In this document: positions 12,276 to 25,312 of the stretch, one piece after another | Layout of the letters: each line of letters opens with the position of its first letter | Position numbering within the stretch: the first letter of the stretch is position 1 | Assembly (NCBI GenBank): GCA_037954665.1 | Contig: JBBMOL010000284.1 | Span: 372,001 to 436,000 of the forward strand | Source: Laguncularia racemosa | Taxonomy: Eukaryota > Streptophyta > Magnoliopsida > Myrtales > Combretaceae | Length of the DNA stretch: 64,000 nt | Reading direction: 5' to 3' | Notes under the pieces: model-generated | What the model saw: the letters and a program-made list of their open reading frames with translations, nothing else | Told to the model about the DNA's origin: nothing | The model's database searches: none | Program-made: the position numbers and the translations under genes

Positions 12276-13897
12276 CAAGGGGTCTGATTCCATCGTAGTA
12301 GACATCAGGGGTTAACAAGAGTAGTTAGACTCTATGTCATCGAAAACTATGTACCTAAGTAGTCTCATTTAAGTGAACTCATTGTTATGCGGTCCTTACT
12401 AATCATAATCTAGTTATATTGTATCGCCCATCAAAACCCACAACCATGGATGACTCTCAATATACCTTCTCTTCGTTTACAGTGCTCATTATCCAATGTG
12501 TTTTCACTTATCAACTACTTGTTGAGCCATCCTTAGTGAACTAAATGCCTAACTACCATGTTATTTTGGGGTATGTGACTGCAATTGTAATCTTGATCTT
12601 AGATTTGTCACTTGTTGGCTTAGGTAACCATGCACAAGTAACAAGTAGTTACTTAGTTGGGTTGATTGTTAGTCAGGTTTAATTTTCTATTCTAGCACGT
12701 AACAAGCAAGTCGCTACATACTTGAAGGGTCAACATTTCTCGAGTTGCAATATGAGTTCTAATTGTGTCAATTGAGTTGGTTTTATGCATCAAAGAGAAA
12801 ATTATAAGTTAATTAATTATTCTAAGTGATTGAATTCTATGCTATGTTTGGCATAGACTACTTAAGCTCCTTACTAATTATGAGTCCAACTAAGGTTATC
12901 TAAGTCCGATAAGCTTTTAGCTAATTGTGAATTGAATCATTTAGGGTTTATTTAATTAAACCTAATAAGTTACTTGAATTTTTAATTCTAGCTTTGTTTT
13001 AGACCTAATTAAGTTATATGGGATTTTTAAGTATAGTAGGCCCAATTGTGTTTAGAATTAAGTGCACTAGTCCTAATTAATTTAGTTGAGTTTAGCTATA
13101 ATTACTAAAATACAATATAAGTCAAATTAGATTAATTCTATCTATTTTAAATTAACCTAAGGCTATTGTGTTTAATTAGTTTCATTAGTTGTGTCTAGAG
13201 TTCAATCGATTTATTAAGTCTCATTGTAATTCCATCTTAGGCTTCTAGCTAATTTAGGACCTTCATGGGTTTAAAGCCTAATTAAATTTAATGTGTTTAT
13301 TATAGCCCATTTATGGTATAAGCCTTAGAGGTTAATAGGTCCAAGTAGGTTTTAGATCTTGGGCTAATTTGGGTTTTTTTTTTTTTAGTTATTTAATTTA
13401 AGGCCTTGATGGGTTTAAAGCCAAATTAAATTTAATGTGTTTATTAGGGCTCATTTAGGGCATAGGCTCTAAAAGTTAATGGGTCCAAGTAGATTTTGAG
13501 TCTTGGGTCCATTCGTTTTTTTTTTTTTTTAGTTGTGTAGCCCTTTTTTACTTTATTAGACCTATCTAGTTTATTTTAATTAGTTAATTCGGTTTAGGCC
13601 TTGAATTGGTTTGATACGCAATTGAATTATTTATCATACTAAGGTCCATTTAAGGTATAAGTCTTAAGATGAAATAAGCCCAATTACATTTTGAAATTTA
13701 GATCTTGGGCCCATGAATTATTTGGTTTATGTCAAATTTTATTTTGACCCAATTAAGATGATTTAGTTAATTAAACGTATTTAAGCAAATTATGTTTAAT
13801 TACATGAGGTTACCTAAGGGAGGGTAAGAGGGTGGACCTTGGGCCTATTAGCTTTGGTCAACTTAGGATTGGGCTAGCCTTGACTCAATTTAATTAA
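12276..13897. other. AT-rich intergenic DNA with diverged tandem repeats
   Basis: No coding sequence seen. 13259-13720 contains two clear and one weaker copy of a unit of about 145 bp with the core gggtttaaagcc, then aaatttaatgtgttta, then a gggtccaagtag-like end; the first two units are separated by T-runs. Sequence around it has many sentence-like variants of the same words (taagcc, ttaattaa), suggesting an old satellite or LTR-derived array. Confidence 0.5.
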
Positions 13898-16800
13898 ACC
13901 ATTGCCCAATTTAAATTCAACTCATCATAAATTAAGGTCACAAATTTTGAAGGACCATAACTTACTCAATTTAAGCCTAAATTAGATGAAACCTAAGCCA
14001 TTTGTCCCCTTGTCACTTCCACTACCCGTTTAATCATAAAGAACATGATTTTATTCAATTTAGAGAGCTTAAGCTACTGGACTGATCTTAATTAAGAATT
14101 TTCAACTTTAAGAGTCCATAATTTATTCAATTTAGGTCTAATTCACCTCAAACCAAAGCCTATTTGTTCCTACTCCTTCCTAGTATCTAATATATCATTT
14201 ATTTTTCATTTTTAAGGTCCAAATACCATCAAAATAGTGCAAATATTAGAGGACACGCCAACTTGCAATTTCATCCCTTCTTTAGTCCAATTTCAATATG
14301 TTATCACTTTTAGGCCTCATTTCATATCTAATCTAACTTCTATTCATGATTAAACCATAATTCTATCAAATTTACCCCCCCAAAAAATCATAATTTATCA
14401 TATTTTTTCTAGAATCAAACATCATACCAAAATAAGCAAAAAAAAATAAATCAAAATTCTAAGTTCACACCATTCTTCAATTCAACCAAATTCATCCTCA
14501 AATTTTGCTAAATTCAATACTTATCTTATAACTTCAATTTCCATCAAATTTATGACATCATGTTAACATGTTGGAAATTAATAATTTAGTTATCAATTGA
14601 TTCTATTTAACCATCTAGTTCAGCTATACCACCAAATTCCATTCTTAACCTCGCACCATTTAATCACTAAAATCAATCTATATATCATAAGTTCTTACTC
14701 CATTCCTCAAATCAACATCAATTAACACTCAAATTAGTTTCAACAAGAACAATTTAAGCCTCAAATTCATCATCATAGTGTGGTCATATTAATGCTCAGC
14801 ATAATCTCCATTGAAGTGTATCAAACTTGATTTCTAATCACATTTCCAATACCTAATAACACATCTAGCATAGTAAATCCTAAATTAATACTTAAATCAT
14901 CAAATGGAGCTCGAGGGAAGTAAGATAAGTAGCGGTCATAATGGGTTCTTATAATACACCATCAATATTCAAGAAAATCATCAAATCATTATGTCTCATT
15001 ACTTGTAATTACACTAAATTATCAACTTAAATTAGTTTTTGAACTTATCTTGCTAGAGACTCAAGAAATAACCAAGTCTTCTCCTAACTATGCCAACCCT
15101 TCTTAAAGATAATGTTTTTTTTTCCCAAACTCCCAATTGATTTCCTCTACGATAAACATCATATATTACTTATACCTACAATCTACAAATTAAAATATAC
15201 CTGAATCAAATTATTTTCTTACTTACTTTCACAGCCAAATCATGTGGAATGTAGCCCCCTCTTAGCTTAGAATTATACTTGATCCTTGATTAAAAACTCA
15301 CAAGAAAACAATTAGATTAGTATAGGATTTAATAGGTATTAAGAAGTTTAAGGAGTAGATAGGCTTAATCGGTTTTTGAAAGTATTTAACTTAGAGAGTT
15401 TTCTAGAACAAAAAGAAATAAGGGGTTGCTATTTTCTACCCAAAAATGGGTTCAAATAGTAGGGTTTAGCAATGATGGTAAGGGTGAATGGGTCTACTAG
15501 GTTAGTGGACTATAGTTTATGGCGACATGTGTCTTTTAATTTAGCTTATTTTGTATTATTTTCCCTTTAATTTCTTCCACCTACTCAAGTGGTAAAATGC
15601 TGCTTCGTCTTTCCTAAAATTCCCTTGGAATTTAAATTAATTAGCTACCCTTTTATAAAATAAACTTAAGAGCATTTTTGTCATTTTACTCGATTGATCT
15701 CCGAATTAAAAATTTTCTTTTCCAATTGTTTCCAAATATTTTGTAATTGATTTTATTTATCTAATTAAGATCTTGGAGCCATATTTAAGGTCCTTAAGAA
15801 ATTTTGGGTTCATTTTCGATAAAACCGATTTGAAGAGCAAAAATGGCCATTTTTAGTAAATTATCTCCAAACTTAAAAAGATCAATCCCATTAATTTAAA
15901 ATGACTCCAAATGACTATAATTAATTTTTTTAGTGATTTTGGCTAACTTCAATGACTCTAAATCAGGTTTAGGGGCAAAATGGTCATTTTGCAAAGTTAA
16001 TCTCCAACCTCCAATTTTTGTTTTCTTATTGACTCCAAATAATTTCCTAATGATTTTATTCACTTAATTAGGGGTCTTGAAATTCTTTTTTAGGGTTACT
16101 AGGCTATTTTGGAGCTTTTTTTGATAAATCAAATTCTCGGGTATAATGATCATTTTAGAATAAATTTGGTCCTAAATTTTTAAATCCTTTCTTAATTGAT
16201 TTCAAAATTTTCTTCTTAATTCCATTGACCTTATCTAGAAATTTGGGTTTTTTCAAAAGTGGTTATTGATTAAGAAATATAATGCACAATTAACATGTTT
16301 AACTTATGGATCAACTTGTCGTAAATCTAATGTTTATCATGGCATCAAAGTAAAAGTTACTGGATTGTGCTTATTTAATTCAATGGTGCACTTGAATGGT
16401 TTCAGTCGAAATATCAACTTATTATAAGTGAAGGGAGTGATCGACCAATAAATATTTAAACCCACTTAAAAACTAATTAATTAAAGCTTTTCAGTTTAGA
16501 GAGTATGGATCTAAGTTTATCGGATATAATAAGCTGCAGCTTAATGATAATGTAGTATTAGTTTAGCAATCAGAAACCAATTGCCAAAAAGTCAGACGAA
16601 CCTTCTTTGTGATGAATAAACTATAAGGTCTAGTTAATTTTATAGAAGAAAAAAGTGATACCCAGTGAGAGGATATGCCTGATGGCTGAAGGCGACGTCA
16701 ATTCATGCAAATGGTAGGTAATATGAAGCTGGATGTCCTGTTAAAGTAATACTTTTAGGACCCCTCATGCACTAATTGCTCTAATAAAATTGGATAAATC

Positions 16801-19252
16801 CAAGCCCAATCATACTCAAATATATGTTGATACCACACCATATTGTAAACCCTCAAATATCAACATTTCGGATATTGACTCCGATAATTAAGGTTAAGGA
16901 AAAATTTTCTCCAATTCAACCCCAAAAAAAAAAAAAAAAACCGAGGTGTGAAAATTGAATAAAGTAACGTTACTCAACAGCTCGAGAAAATTTTATTTAG
17001 AGCTTCCAGGGATGGATGTAGGACTACATAATTGGCGGCTAGATTGGACATGTTTCATTCAAATTAATATACTTTTAGAAAAATATTTATTGGTTTTTGT
17101 AATAATAGTGAATCATACAGGCAACATAATAAAATTTTGTTAATAAGTCCACCTACAATATTTTTTAAAATTGAATGAGGATTGGATCTAACATTTTTGT
17201 GAAATGATCATTGCTACTTAGTGCACTTCAAAAAATTTAAAAGAATAAACTTTTTACCTTCGCATTTCATATTATATATAATATATACATTAATAAAAAT
17301 TTAATTATCAATTTGTAAAAAAATGGAATTAATACATAAAACATGTGTAAGTTTCATTATCAACAAAAAGTAAATCACAAATAATATTTAAAAAATAAAA
17401 AAATAAAAAAATCAAATTTAATGTAAGTAATTAAAAAATTGGTTACTTAATAGTACCCATTCATTTTCTCTACATTAATTGTGAAAAAGGAATGTCAACA
17501 CTGTCTAACATGACTTATTATTTACTAATATTTATTGTGATAAAATTGAAATTGTTGTAGCATTAATAATGCCATTAATATTTATGGTACAGGTACTAAT
17601 AAATAAATAGTATGCAATTAGAAAAGTAAAATTTAAATGAATTTAATTTTATTAGATATTGAGGAAAGAAAAGAAAAGTAAAAATTAAAACTGATTTATT
17701 GAGAGATAAACAATAAATGTAACTTAAAAAAGTAAAATACTCATAGTGAAATTTTTTTATTAATAAAAATAAATCCCAAAAAATATTTAAATAAAATCAA
17801 ATTCAATATAAGTAATTAGACAATTTATTGATTGCTTAATAGTTCATGTTTATTTTCACTACATTAATTGCAAAAAAATGTGATGAGTACTAATAAATAA
17901 ATAGCATGTAATTAGAATTTATTTAGTTAATTATTATTTTTGATAAATGAATTTAATTTTATTTGGTATAGAGGAAAGAAAAAAGTAAAAGGATAATGAA
18001 ACCCATTTAATGAGAGATAAATAATAAATGCAACTTACAAAAATAAAATATTTAAAAAAAAAAGAAAGCATGGATTTTAATAAGAATATACATAGTTATG
18101 AAAATAACATACTTGAAAGGTTATTACAATTAATATATTACTAATATATGTTCATAAATTTTTTTAAATATGATGTAATTACTATCAATTATATTGAATT
18201 ATTTACACCTATTGGTGGACTTTCTAAATTTATATATGAATTGTTGTCCTTTAAAGGAGTTACAACTCCTTAAGAATGTCATCATATATTAACCCATATA
18301 ATGGGTAGTAGTTCATGCCATTGTTTGCACAAAAGACATGCCTTTTGAATATATAGTTAAAAAATAATAAGAAGATATTAGTAATGAAAATGTGCAAGTA
18401 ATAAAAATTAAAAATCATAAATGGCTAATGGTATTATGTGACTGTTGGATGATTTTTAATGAAATTATATGTCATTTGGAAAAAAAAATTACTATCTTTC
18501 AAAATATATGAGTGAAATATCATTTTACGCTAAGAGTTGTATTGACTTATATTAAATTATATAAAAGTTGCAACTGTTTGAAAAATATATCATTTAATGT
18601 AAAAATTGTGTTGTTTGTTACTTTGAGTTAGGTGATCGTTAATCAAAGTAGCCTACAAACACCCTAAAGACCAAATTTTTATTGTAGCATCCGGTGACCC
18701 ACCACCGACTATAATATACTATGATGAGACCACGAAAAGTAATCTGGTAGAGTTGGTTTTTCAATCTCTATAAATTTATCGTATAGTATATTATTGATGG
18801 GAAATTTGAAATTTAAGTTTTAAGATATTAGAGATACACTATCTGATCAATATAATTAATATTAATAGTTTGGAGTAAGAATATCTAAAGAGTATGGAAA
18901 ATCACTAAATACACGTGGTTATGATATAAGTACATATATATTATCATATAGGCGAACTGCTCGGCTAAAAACTATATTTATCTAAGTAAATTGAAGAAAA
19001 ATCACTAAGTTGCAACTGATCTCATGTGTGCTTTTGTGGCTAGGAGATGAAGCAATACAAGAGCAAAATTTCCATTTAGACAAAGGAAAACGATGACGCC
19101 TAGTTGCTATATGTGACTAAATATAGTGGCAGTTGACTTTATCAATTAAACAACATTTATAGATAATTTTTGCAGCAACAAGATTAGATCATTTAGGCTC
19201 TCCTCTAGGTGTAGTATTAGGAAATACTGCTGCAAGAAGGATTGAGTCATAC
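13898..19252. repeat. Segmental duplication block A, part 1 (GLP2 3' flank)
   Basis: Aligns collinearly with 44198-50634. The match starts at accattgcccaat (13898) against accattatccaat (44198) and runs to the site of the LTR insertion at 19253. Differences are scattered substitutions and small indels, plus some longer segments present only in block B (for example near 49060-49110 and 49290-49430). No host exon is recognisable. 15222-15226 (CTTAC) is the empty site for the solo LTR at 45524-46361. The last 5 bases (CATAC, 19248-19252) are the target duplication of the next element. Confidence 0.85.
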
Positions 19253-19784
19253 TATAATACCTGAAAATTTTATTTATTTTAATATATAAATTTTCACAGA
19301 GCTAGGGATAAGAATGGGAGTTTTATAAAATTTGAGGGGCAATTTGGAGATTTCACATGAATGGTATAAATTTCCCAAATTAACCTAAAGAGCTTCCTTT
19401 GTCATTTTGTGTAGTGAAATCAGAAACCACAAAGGACAGGCACTCTCTACAAGAACCCTAAGATTATGAAAGGAAAGAGCGTGACCTAATTCCAAGTATG
19501 TGAGGTAAGGAATTTTATACACAATTTCGATTTTAGTTATTAGATTTGGAACTTATGAGTATCGTGTGCACATTAGGGTTCAAAGTTTTGAGAAGGGCAT
19601 AGTGGGGAAGGGACTTAAAGGTTTAAGGATTCAACCCGTAGGAAATTTCATTTAAGTACAAAAATCCTTGTAATTTATCTATAATTCTATGTTTTAGAGA
19701 TTTAATTAAGTCTAGGGATAGAGAGGATTGGGTTTAGGAGAATTTACAATGAAGAATTAGGAGTTTATGGAGATTGCTGAGAGA

Positions 19785-20075
19785 AACACGACCTCCCAAC
19801 ACAATCGTGTTTTGTTTGCGTTGAATTTGAAAGTTACACCAAGAGATACATGGCCTCTTAACACGATTGTGTTTCGACTGTGTTGAATTAAGGGAAACAC
19901 GGCCTCTCAACATGGTTATATTTCAACCGTGTTGAATTGAAAGAAACACAACCTCCCACATACGGTCGTGTTCTAACCATGTTGAAGCCAAACTTTACAC
20001 AAAAGGTACTCGATCCTTAACACAGTCATTTACTAGCCCGTGTTAAGTAACACGACCTCCAACATGGCCGTGTTG
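19785..20075. repeat. Tandem array of imperfect GC palindromes in LTR
   Basis: Five or six units of about 50-60 bp, each built from a pair such as acacgacctcccaacac...gtgtt or aacacggcctctcaacatgg, so that CACGGCC-like and GGCCGTG-like arms face each other. Similar arrays occur in the unrelated LTRs at 37440-37690 and 57180-57330. Confidence 0.6.
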
Positions 20076-20605
20076 AGTAAAACATAATGTAATTATATAT
20101 TCATTTAACTTTTAAATAAGCCAATTTCCATGTGACTTAGATAGCTAGTAAGGCCTTAGAGAATTTAAATAACTAGTATTAAGAGAATTTAGAAATGATA
20201 TTAATCTTAGATTAAGTACTAAGAAGAGCTTGTTGATGTGTATAGATTTCAATTTAGCTTAAGTCCAAGATCAGAAGTGCTTAAGGCTATGATTCAAGGT
20301 ATGTGTAACTTGTGTGTTGATTTGTGCTTGTTTAAATTAGTCTATGCATTAAACTTGATTTAATTGGAACAATTGGCTTAAGTGTTTAAGTTATATGTTG
20401 TATGTGCTTGGCTCGGCCTAGGGGCTTGTAGTGGCAGATCCTTAGGGAGTACCCAAATGATCTTTGTGTGACATTGTCCCTAGTGGAGTCGTGCTTGAAA
20501 ATGATCTAGGCTGAGTGTTGCTTAAGAGGATTAAGTGGACATAGGTGTGGGGCCCATAGTGGTGGTTCCCATCACCAGGTTAAGTGTTTAAGTGAACATG
20601 GGTAT

Positions 20606-22728
20606 TATCGAGTCTAATTTTTGAATTCCCATTCCTAATCTGATCTAGACTAGACCCTATGCTCATCTAATATAGATCCTCGACATGAGTTAGGAATTTC
20701 CTTTGATTTTTGGAGTCGCCACCCAACTGTTGTTGGGAAATATTGAATTAAGACTAAAGGAGCGGATTAGTCTTAATTTGGACCACTATTCGACGTTATT
20801 TCCTCTTTTCGTTTTTGTGAAAAGAGGAAAAGGGAAAACCAGAGTTTCTAAGTCCGGAGGCTAACCTATTAAAACCTTTACGGTTACCACCTAATCTCCT
20901 AAAATTGTTCCTCTTTAGAAATGTGTTTTTATTGTGTTTTTGTTACTTTTTATTATGTTTTAAATTATTATAAGAAAAGGATTTTTCATTCTTTTTATGG
21001 GTTGACCCGGATGGGTGCCTACGTACCTGCTATTCAGGATCAAACAAGCCGTAGTTCGCTTTTCTGAAAACCTTAAGTTTGTTTGTGAATTTTAATTTTG
21101 AAATCTCTTTTGCTTTATGTGTTTATCATTTTTGGGATTTTTCTAAAAAAATTCTAAGCCTAAGCTTTAATCTGATTTTTGAAAATGATTTTTTAGGAAA
21201 AAACATCAATTTTGGATTTATTTGAGGAAAAGTGATTTTTCTAAGTTATAAAACTCATTTTTTTTATTTTATGATTTTTGTGATTTTTGTGATTTTTATG
21301 ATTTTCTTGATTTTTTTACGATTTTTGAGGTTTTTATGATTTTTTTATGATTTTTGTGAAAATTTTTATCTTAAGTTAATATTTATCCTATTTTAAAATC
21401 TAAAATTTTGTTGTTATTTTTCCTATTATTTTTTATTATTTTTCTACATTTTATTATTTTTTTATTATTATTATTTTTATCTATCTATTTATTATTATTT
21501 TTCTTATTTATTATTTTTCTACATTATTAAATTCTAGAAAAATCTAATTTCTACATTTTCCTATTTAATCAAAATAAAACATAAACAAATAAATAAATAA
21601 CTAACTAACAAATAATAAATAAATAAATTAATTCGGAATAAATAAATAAACAAAATTAATTAATTAAATAAAATAATAAAAATCCGAAAAATCCGACTTA
21701 CCTGGATCCGGGTCGGTACGCGGGTCGGGTCAGTTGGGTCGAAATCGGGTTAGGTCGAATCGGTCGGACACGGCGGCGGAGGAGGCTCGTTCACGGCGTT
21801 CCGGCGGCCTTTTGCAGCGGTTGAGGTGTCGAATCCTAGCTTCTCGAGGGTGCTGAATCCAATGGTGGCGATGGTTCACTCCTAGATCGCCTCTTGGTGG
21901 TGGTTTAGCTCCAGTCGATGCTCGCGGTTTTGGATCCTTCTCCGATGCTCTCCGATTTGCACTCTTCCCTCACTTTCTCTCAATTGTTATTCGTGCTTTT
22001 GCTTCCTCCCCTCCTCCTCTATTTATAGGCACTTGAAACCGAGTTGGATAAGCTCGGATTTCCTCTGATTGAAGCTGATCGGATTTTCGATTAGAAAAAC
22101 CAACTCCGATTTGTGTCAATCCCTTGATTTGTTGCGATTTGATTCCAATTAGATAATGTTTATCTTATTTATGTTGAAGATCTATAGGATTTGTGCAAAA
22201 AATCGAATCGAAACGGCCGAAATACGAATTTTTCCTTCCGTCGGCGATCTCGGGCTCGAGGTAGGAGATGATCACGCGCCCGGCGCGTGCGCTTCCTCCA
22301 GCCAATCAGATGCTGCCACGTGTCCTGGGTAAATGAAAAATTCGCAAAACGCAGAAACTGCTTCCCCCGCGTTTCGAACCTCTGACCTCGCACCCGCACC
22401 GCGCTCCTTAGCCCATGGTCCGGACCAGCTGAGCTAGCCCACTTTCCTGATTTTTCTAATTTCGCAAATTGCATATATGCAATGCAATTTTTCTATTTTT
22501 TTGTATTTTTTGAAAATTCCAAATTTTGTAAAAATTGTTTATTATTTATTATTGCTATTTCTGAAATCATTTTCCAAAATTGATGTGTTTTCCTATTTAT
22601 TCTTATTTGTTTTGAATATTTTTACTATTTATACTAAATTAGAGGAAAATTGGGAAAAATTGGGAAAAATTAAAAATTAATTATGTTTTAGTATTATTGA
22701 CTCTTAGGGCAAAAATGGGGTGTTTACA
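20606..22728 (-). mobile_element. Nested solo LTR, Tat/Ogre-like (2123 bp)
   Basis: Inserted in the family B LTR with a perfect GGTAT duplication (20601-20605, 22729-22733). In minus orientation it starts TGTAAACACCCCATTTTTGC and ends GACTCGATA (CA decayed to TA). Around 21000-21060 the minus strand carries GAACTACGG...GGTACGTAGGCACCC, resembling the conserved TACGTAGGCA block of Tat/Ogre LTRs. Composition shifts sharply inside: a T-rich part (21240-21560), an AT-rich spacer (21560-21680), then a GC-rich part (21690-22450) with several CGGGTCGG-type repeats. No coding region. Confidence 0.75.
22371..22442 (-). other. tRNA-like sequence with pol III A and B boxes inside LTR
   Basis: Minus strand: an exact A-box match TAGCTCAGCTGG (22436-22425) and a B-box GGTTCGAAAC (22380-22371) about 45 bp apart, the spacing of a tRNA gene. 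The sequence between is GC-rich. The T-arm does not close (AGAGG is followed after the loop by CGCGG), and the acceptor stem is not paired, so it is not a working tRNA. It points the same way as the LTR. Confidence 0.5.
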
Positions 22729-22885
22729 GGTATGGAGCTCGTAGTGGCAATTCCCATCACCAAGATTAAGTGTACCATAGGTGTGGGGCCTACAGTGGAA
22801 ATTCTCATCACCAAGTTTAAAGATTGAGGGATCATGGGTATGGGGACTATAGTGGTAGTTCCCATCACCAAATCATGTTCCAATG
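22729..22885. repeat. About 60-bp tandem repeat units of family B LTR
   Basis: Three units with the core gtggcaattcccatcacca (variants at about 22740, 22795 and 22850). Another sits on the other side of the nested LTR at 20545-20600. Similar units, inverted, occur at 54400-54520 in the family B LTR at 53865. The array is a normal part of this LTR family that was split by the Tat-like insertion. Confidence 0.6.
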
Positions 22886-23279
22886 TGGTAAGTGTGTTAA
22901 GGGGGTCATGAGTACCTTGTTGTTGCTTGTGGACATAAATTGTATCATGAAATGGTACCTGTGTTTAAGTATTGCATAATGCATGTGATAATTGTTCATG
23001 TTTGTTCATGCGTGTGTGTTTGTGTTATACATACTAGGCATTAGCTCACCTTTCGAGGAATATGTTTTTTAGATGCAGGTGTTAAGGAAAATGATAACCT
23101 AGAAGATAACTTGGGTTTGGGTGAACCACAAAGAGAAGAAGATGAAGATTATCATTATTATTGTAGTGATTAGGATTCGAAATAATTATGTTATTTAAAT
23201 GTAATAGATATTTTCTATTGGAGAATGCTAATTTAGAGTTTACAGACTTCGGCTACATTAGATGTTTGATATGGATTTA

Positions 23280-24172
23280 TGATAGGAATCAAAATTCTAC
23301 AGGACTTATCACCAGGGCAAGAACCAAAGGGTTACAAAATTTGGCGATGAGGGTCCTCTTTGAACAATCCTACCCAAAGAACATTTGTTTAGTAACTTCT
23401 TTTCTATTACATATTTGTTTTGCATTCCAGCAGGTACACTTGTCGGTTTTTATAGGATGGTAGATAAACTCGCTAAAGCTCAGTTTGTGGGTTATTCATG
23501 GATCCACATAAACCAAAGAAGAATCTATCCAACAATATGTTCAATTGAAGTCAAGAATCAGCCACTTAAAGACCATTTGAATTTGTAATTATTGCTTATG
23601 GGAACTGGCTATTTTATTTTGTACTTGTATTTTGTGATTTTGGAACCGGCCACTTAAGTGGCATCCTTGTAATTTTTGTGTTTTTTTTTACCCTAAAATA
23701 CTTGCTAACTAGGGTTTTTGAGAAGCTTTTTGACAATTTAGAAATCATACACTTTGTTGCCATGAAGGTTGTCCTTTAATTGTAATAGATCTCTTATCAA
23801 TTTCTTAGTAAAATTGTTGCACAAAAACTAGAGTAGATTGTGAGTAATATCAATCTTACTTTTGCTGTTTTACAAATTGTATTTAGTGAGTAATATTTAA
23901 GTACAATTTGTTTGTTACTTGTCCTTGTCCACGTGAATTAGGGTTCTTTATTTTTAGATTTGATCATTTCAATTTGAGATTGAATTCTAGTTCATTTTCG
24001 TGTTTTTTTTCATTAAAGTTTACATACTTGTTTGTTCCTTACATCAATTTAGTGTTAAACTTGTGAATTGGGGTTCCATTGTGAGGTAATTTGAACACGC
24101 CATTTGTTTTTCAAGTTTGTTGTTCACGCCACTTGATTGATGTGTTTGCTATCCAATTAGAGAGGCACATTA
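23280..24172 (+). mobile_element. Nested solo LTR, family C (893 bp)
   Basis: Starts TGATAGGAATCAAAATTC and ends GAGGCACATTA, flanked by a perfect ATTTA duplication (23275-23279, 24173-24177). It matches the solo LTR at 45524-46361 (opposite strand) and the LTR at 55900-56936. It shares the TGAT..GGCACATCA ends and the motif ggccacttaagtggc with the LTRs of the gag-protease element at 25313. No coding function. Confidence 0.8.
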
Positions 24173-24336
24173 ATTTATGAATTTAATTTTAAAGTTGTGG
24201 GAAATATTGAATGCTTTTACATAAGAATTAGATGTCAAAAAGTATCAATGTAAATTTAGAGCCTTAACATGTTCTTGTAAGATAAGGACACATGGCGAGC
24301 AGTAGCGTGGCCTAGGTTTCGGGGCGTTACACATAC

Positions 24337-25312
24337 TATGGTAAATGTAGCAACAAGACACCTGAGTGGCAACCGAGCTATGCAAATAAGTTATTAAATG
24401 AAGGGTGAACCGCTTAAACTCTCCATCATTCGAAAACTTTAGTGATACAATGAGAGAATATATAAAAACCAACATAAACAAGGAAATCAAATTTGAAAAA
24501 TTATATAGTTCTCTTAAACATACCCGTTGAGGGCCCTAGTAAGGAAGTTTGAGTAGTAAATGCTGGTTTGAAAGTGTGAGGTGTTGTAGTTTGAAGGAGC
24601 ACTACCAAATAGAAGGTTTTTGATAACCTTAGGTTGTTTGTGCTTAGTGGGGTTCTGGAGGTCGAATGAACAACATGCTCTATTTTTTGTCAGCTATTTT
24701 GAGAAATTTTGAAAAATATCAAACTAACGAGTTTATTCCTTCAAAATTCAAGGTAAGTCCAGTCTAACCTAGATTTTAAATTAGTAATTTTGTATTTTCA
24801 AGTGAATGAGTAATTTTACTTGGGTGATGTACGTAGTTGAAATAAACAGTTTTTTAGTTTCACAGTAATTTTTATAGAATTAATTGAGTTTGTATGCTAA
24901 TTTTTGTGTAAATAACTACTGTTTAGGTTTGTAATAGCATAATTTAGAAGTAGGAATTAATATTAGTACTATTAATGGTATTTTTATTATTTCAAATCCT
25001 ATATTTTGATGAAAGCTGCTTACTGGTTAGTTAGAATTATGAAGAAAATATTGTTAATTAGTTGAGAATTTAATCTATTTTGGAATAATTACATAGTTAC
25101 AATCATTTAAAACTCAAATACTCATAGTAAAAGGGTATTTTTATAATATTGGTAATATGCTTGGTCTGGTATCTTAACATATTTGAGTAATTTCGAGAAT
25201 AACAATTTCAATATAAAAAACGCTTAAATTGTAATAAGAAAAGAAAAAGTTATAGTTATTTGAAGTTGATAATAGAAAGCACTAATAATGAACAATAAGC
25301 TTATACCATATC
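24337..25312. repeat. Segmental duplication block A, part 2
   Basis: Continues block A after the LTR insertion and aligns with 50635-51607. It contains a conserved TATA-like tatataaaaacc at about 24459 and sequence near 24560-24700 that is well kept in both copies, but no reading frame shared by both, so I do not call a gene. The last five bases (ATATC) are the left target duplication of the element at 25313. Confidence 0.8.

Larger units (their letters stand above)
19253..24331 (-). mobile_element. Long solo LTR, family B, carrying two nested solo LTRs
   Basis: Flanked by CATAC (19248-19252 and 24332-24336). The uninterrupted site is preserved in the duplicate block at 50630-50634, with continuous sequence on both sides. 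In minus orientation it begins TGTAACGCCCCGAAACCTAG and ends AAATTTTCAGGTATTATA. Without the two nested insertions (2123 and 893 bp plus 5-bp duplications) it is about 2.05 kb, close to the related LTR at 53865-55739. That relative has a polypurine tract next to its 5' edge, which is why I call these LTRs and not DNA transposons. Confidence 0.8.

Noticed and set aside
22371..22442. A functional tRNA gene
   Set aside because: A and B boxes are good, but acceptor and T stems do not pair and no anticodon arm is clear; reported only as tRNA-like.
22169..22474. Minus-strand 101-codon frame, Arg-rich
   Set aside because: Lies over the GC-rich, tRNA-like part of the Tat-like LTR; Arg and Gly content follows base composition, and no motif is visible.
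19253..24331. DNA transposon with terminal inverted repeats TGTAACGCC/GGTATTATA
   Set aside because: The ends are weakly inverted, but the 5-bp duplication and the polypurine tract next to the sister unit at 55740 fit an LTR better.
24332..25312. Promoter and short gene starting at the conserved tatataaaaacc
   Set aside because: Conserved between blocks A and B simply because of the duplication; no shared open frame or splice pattern follows it.
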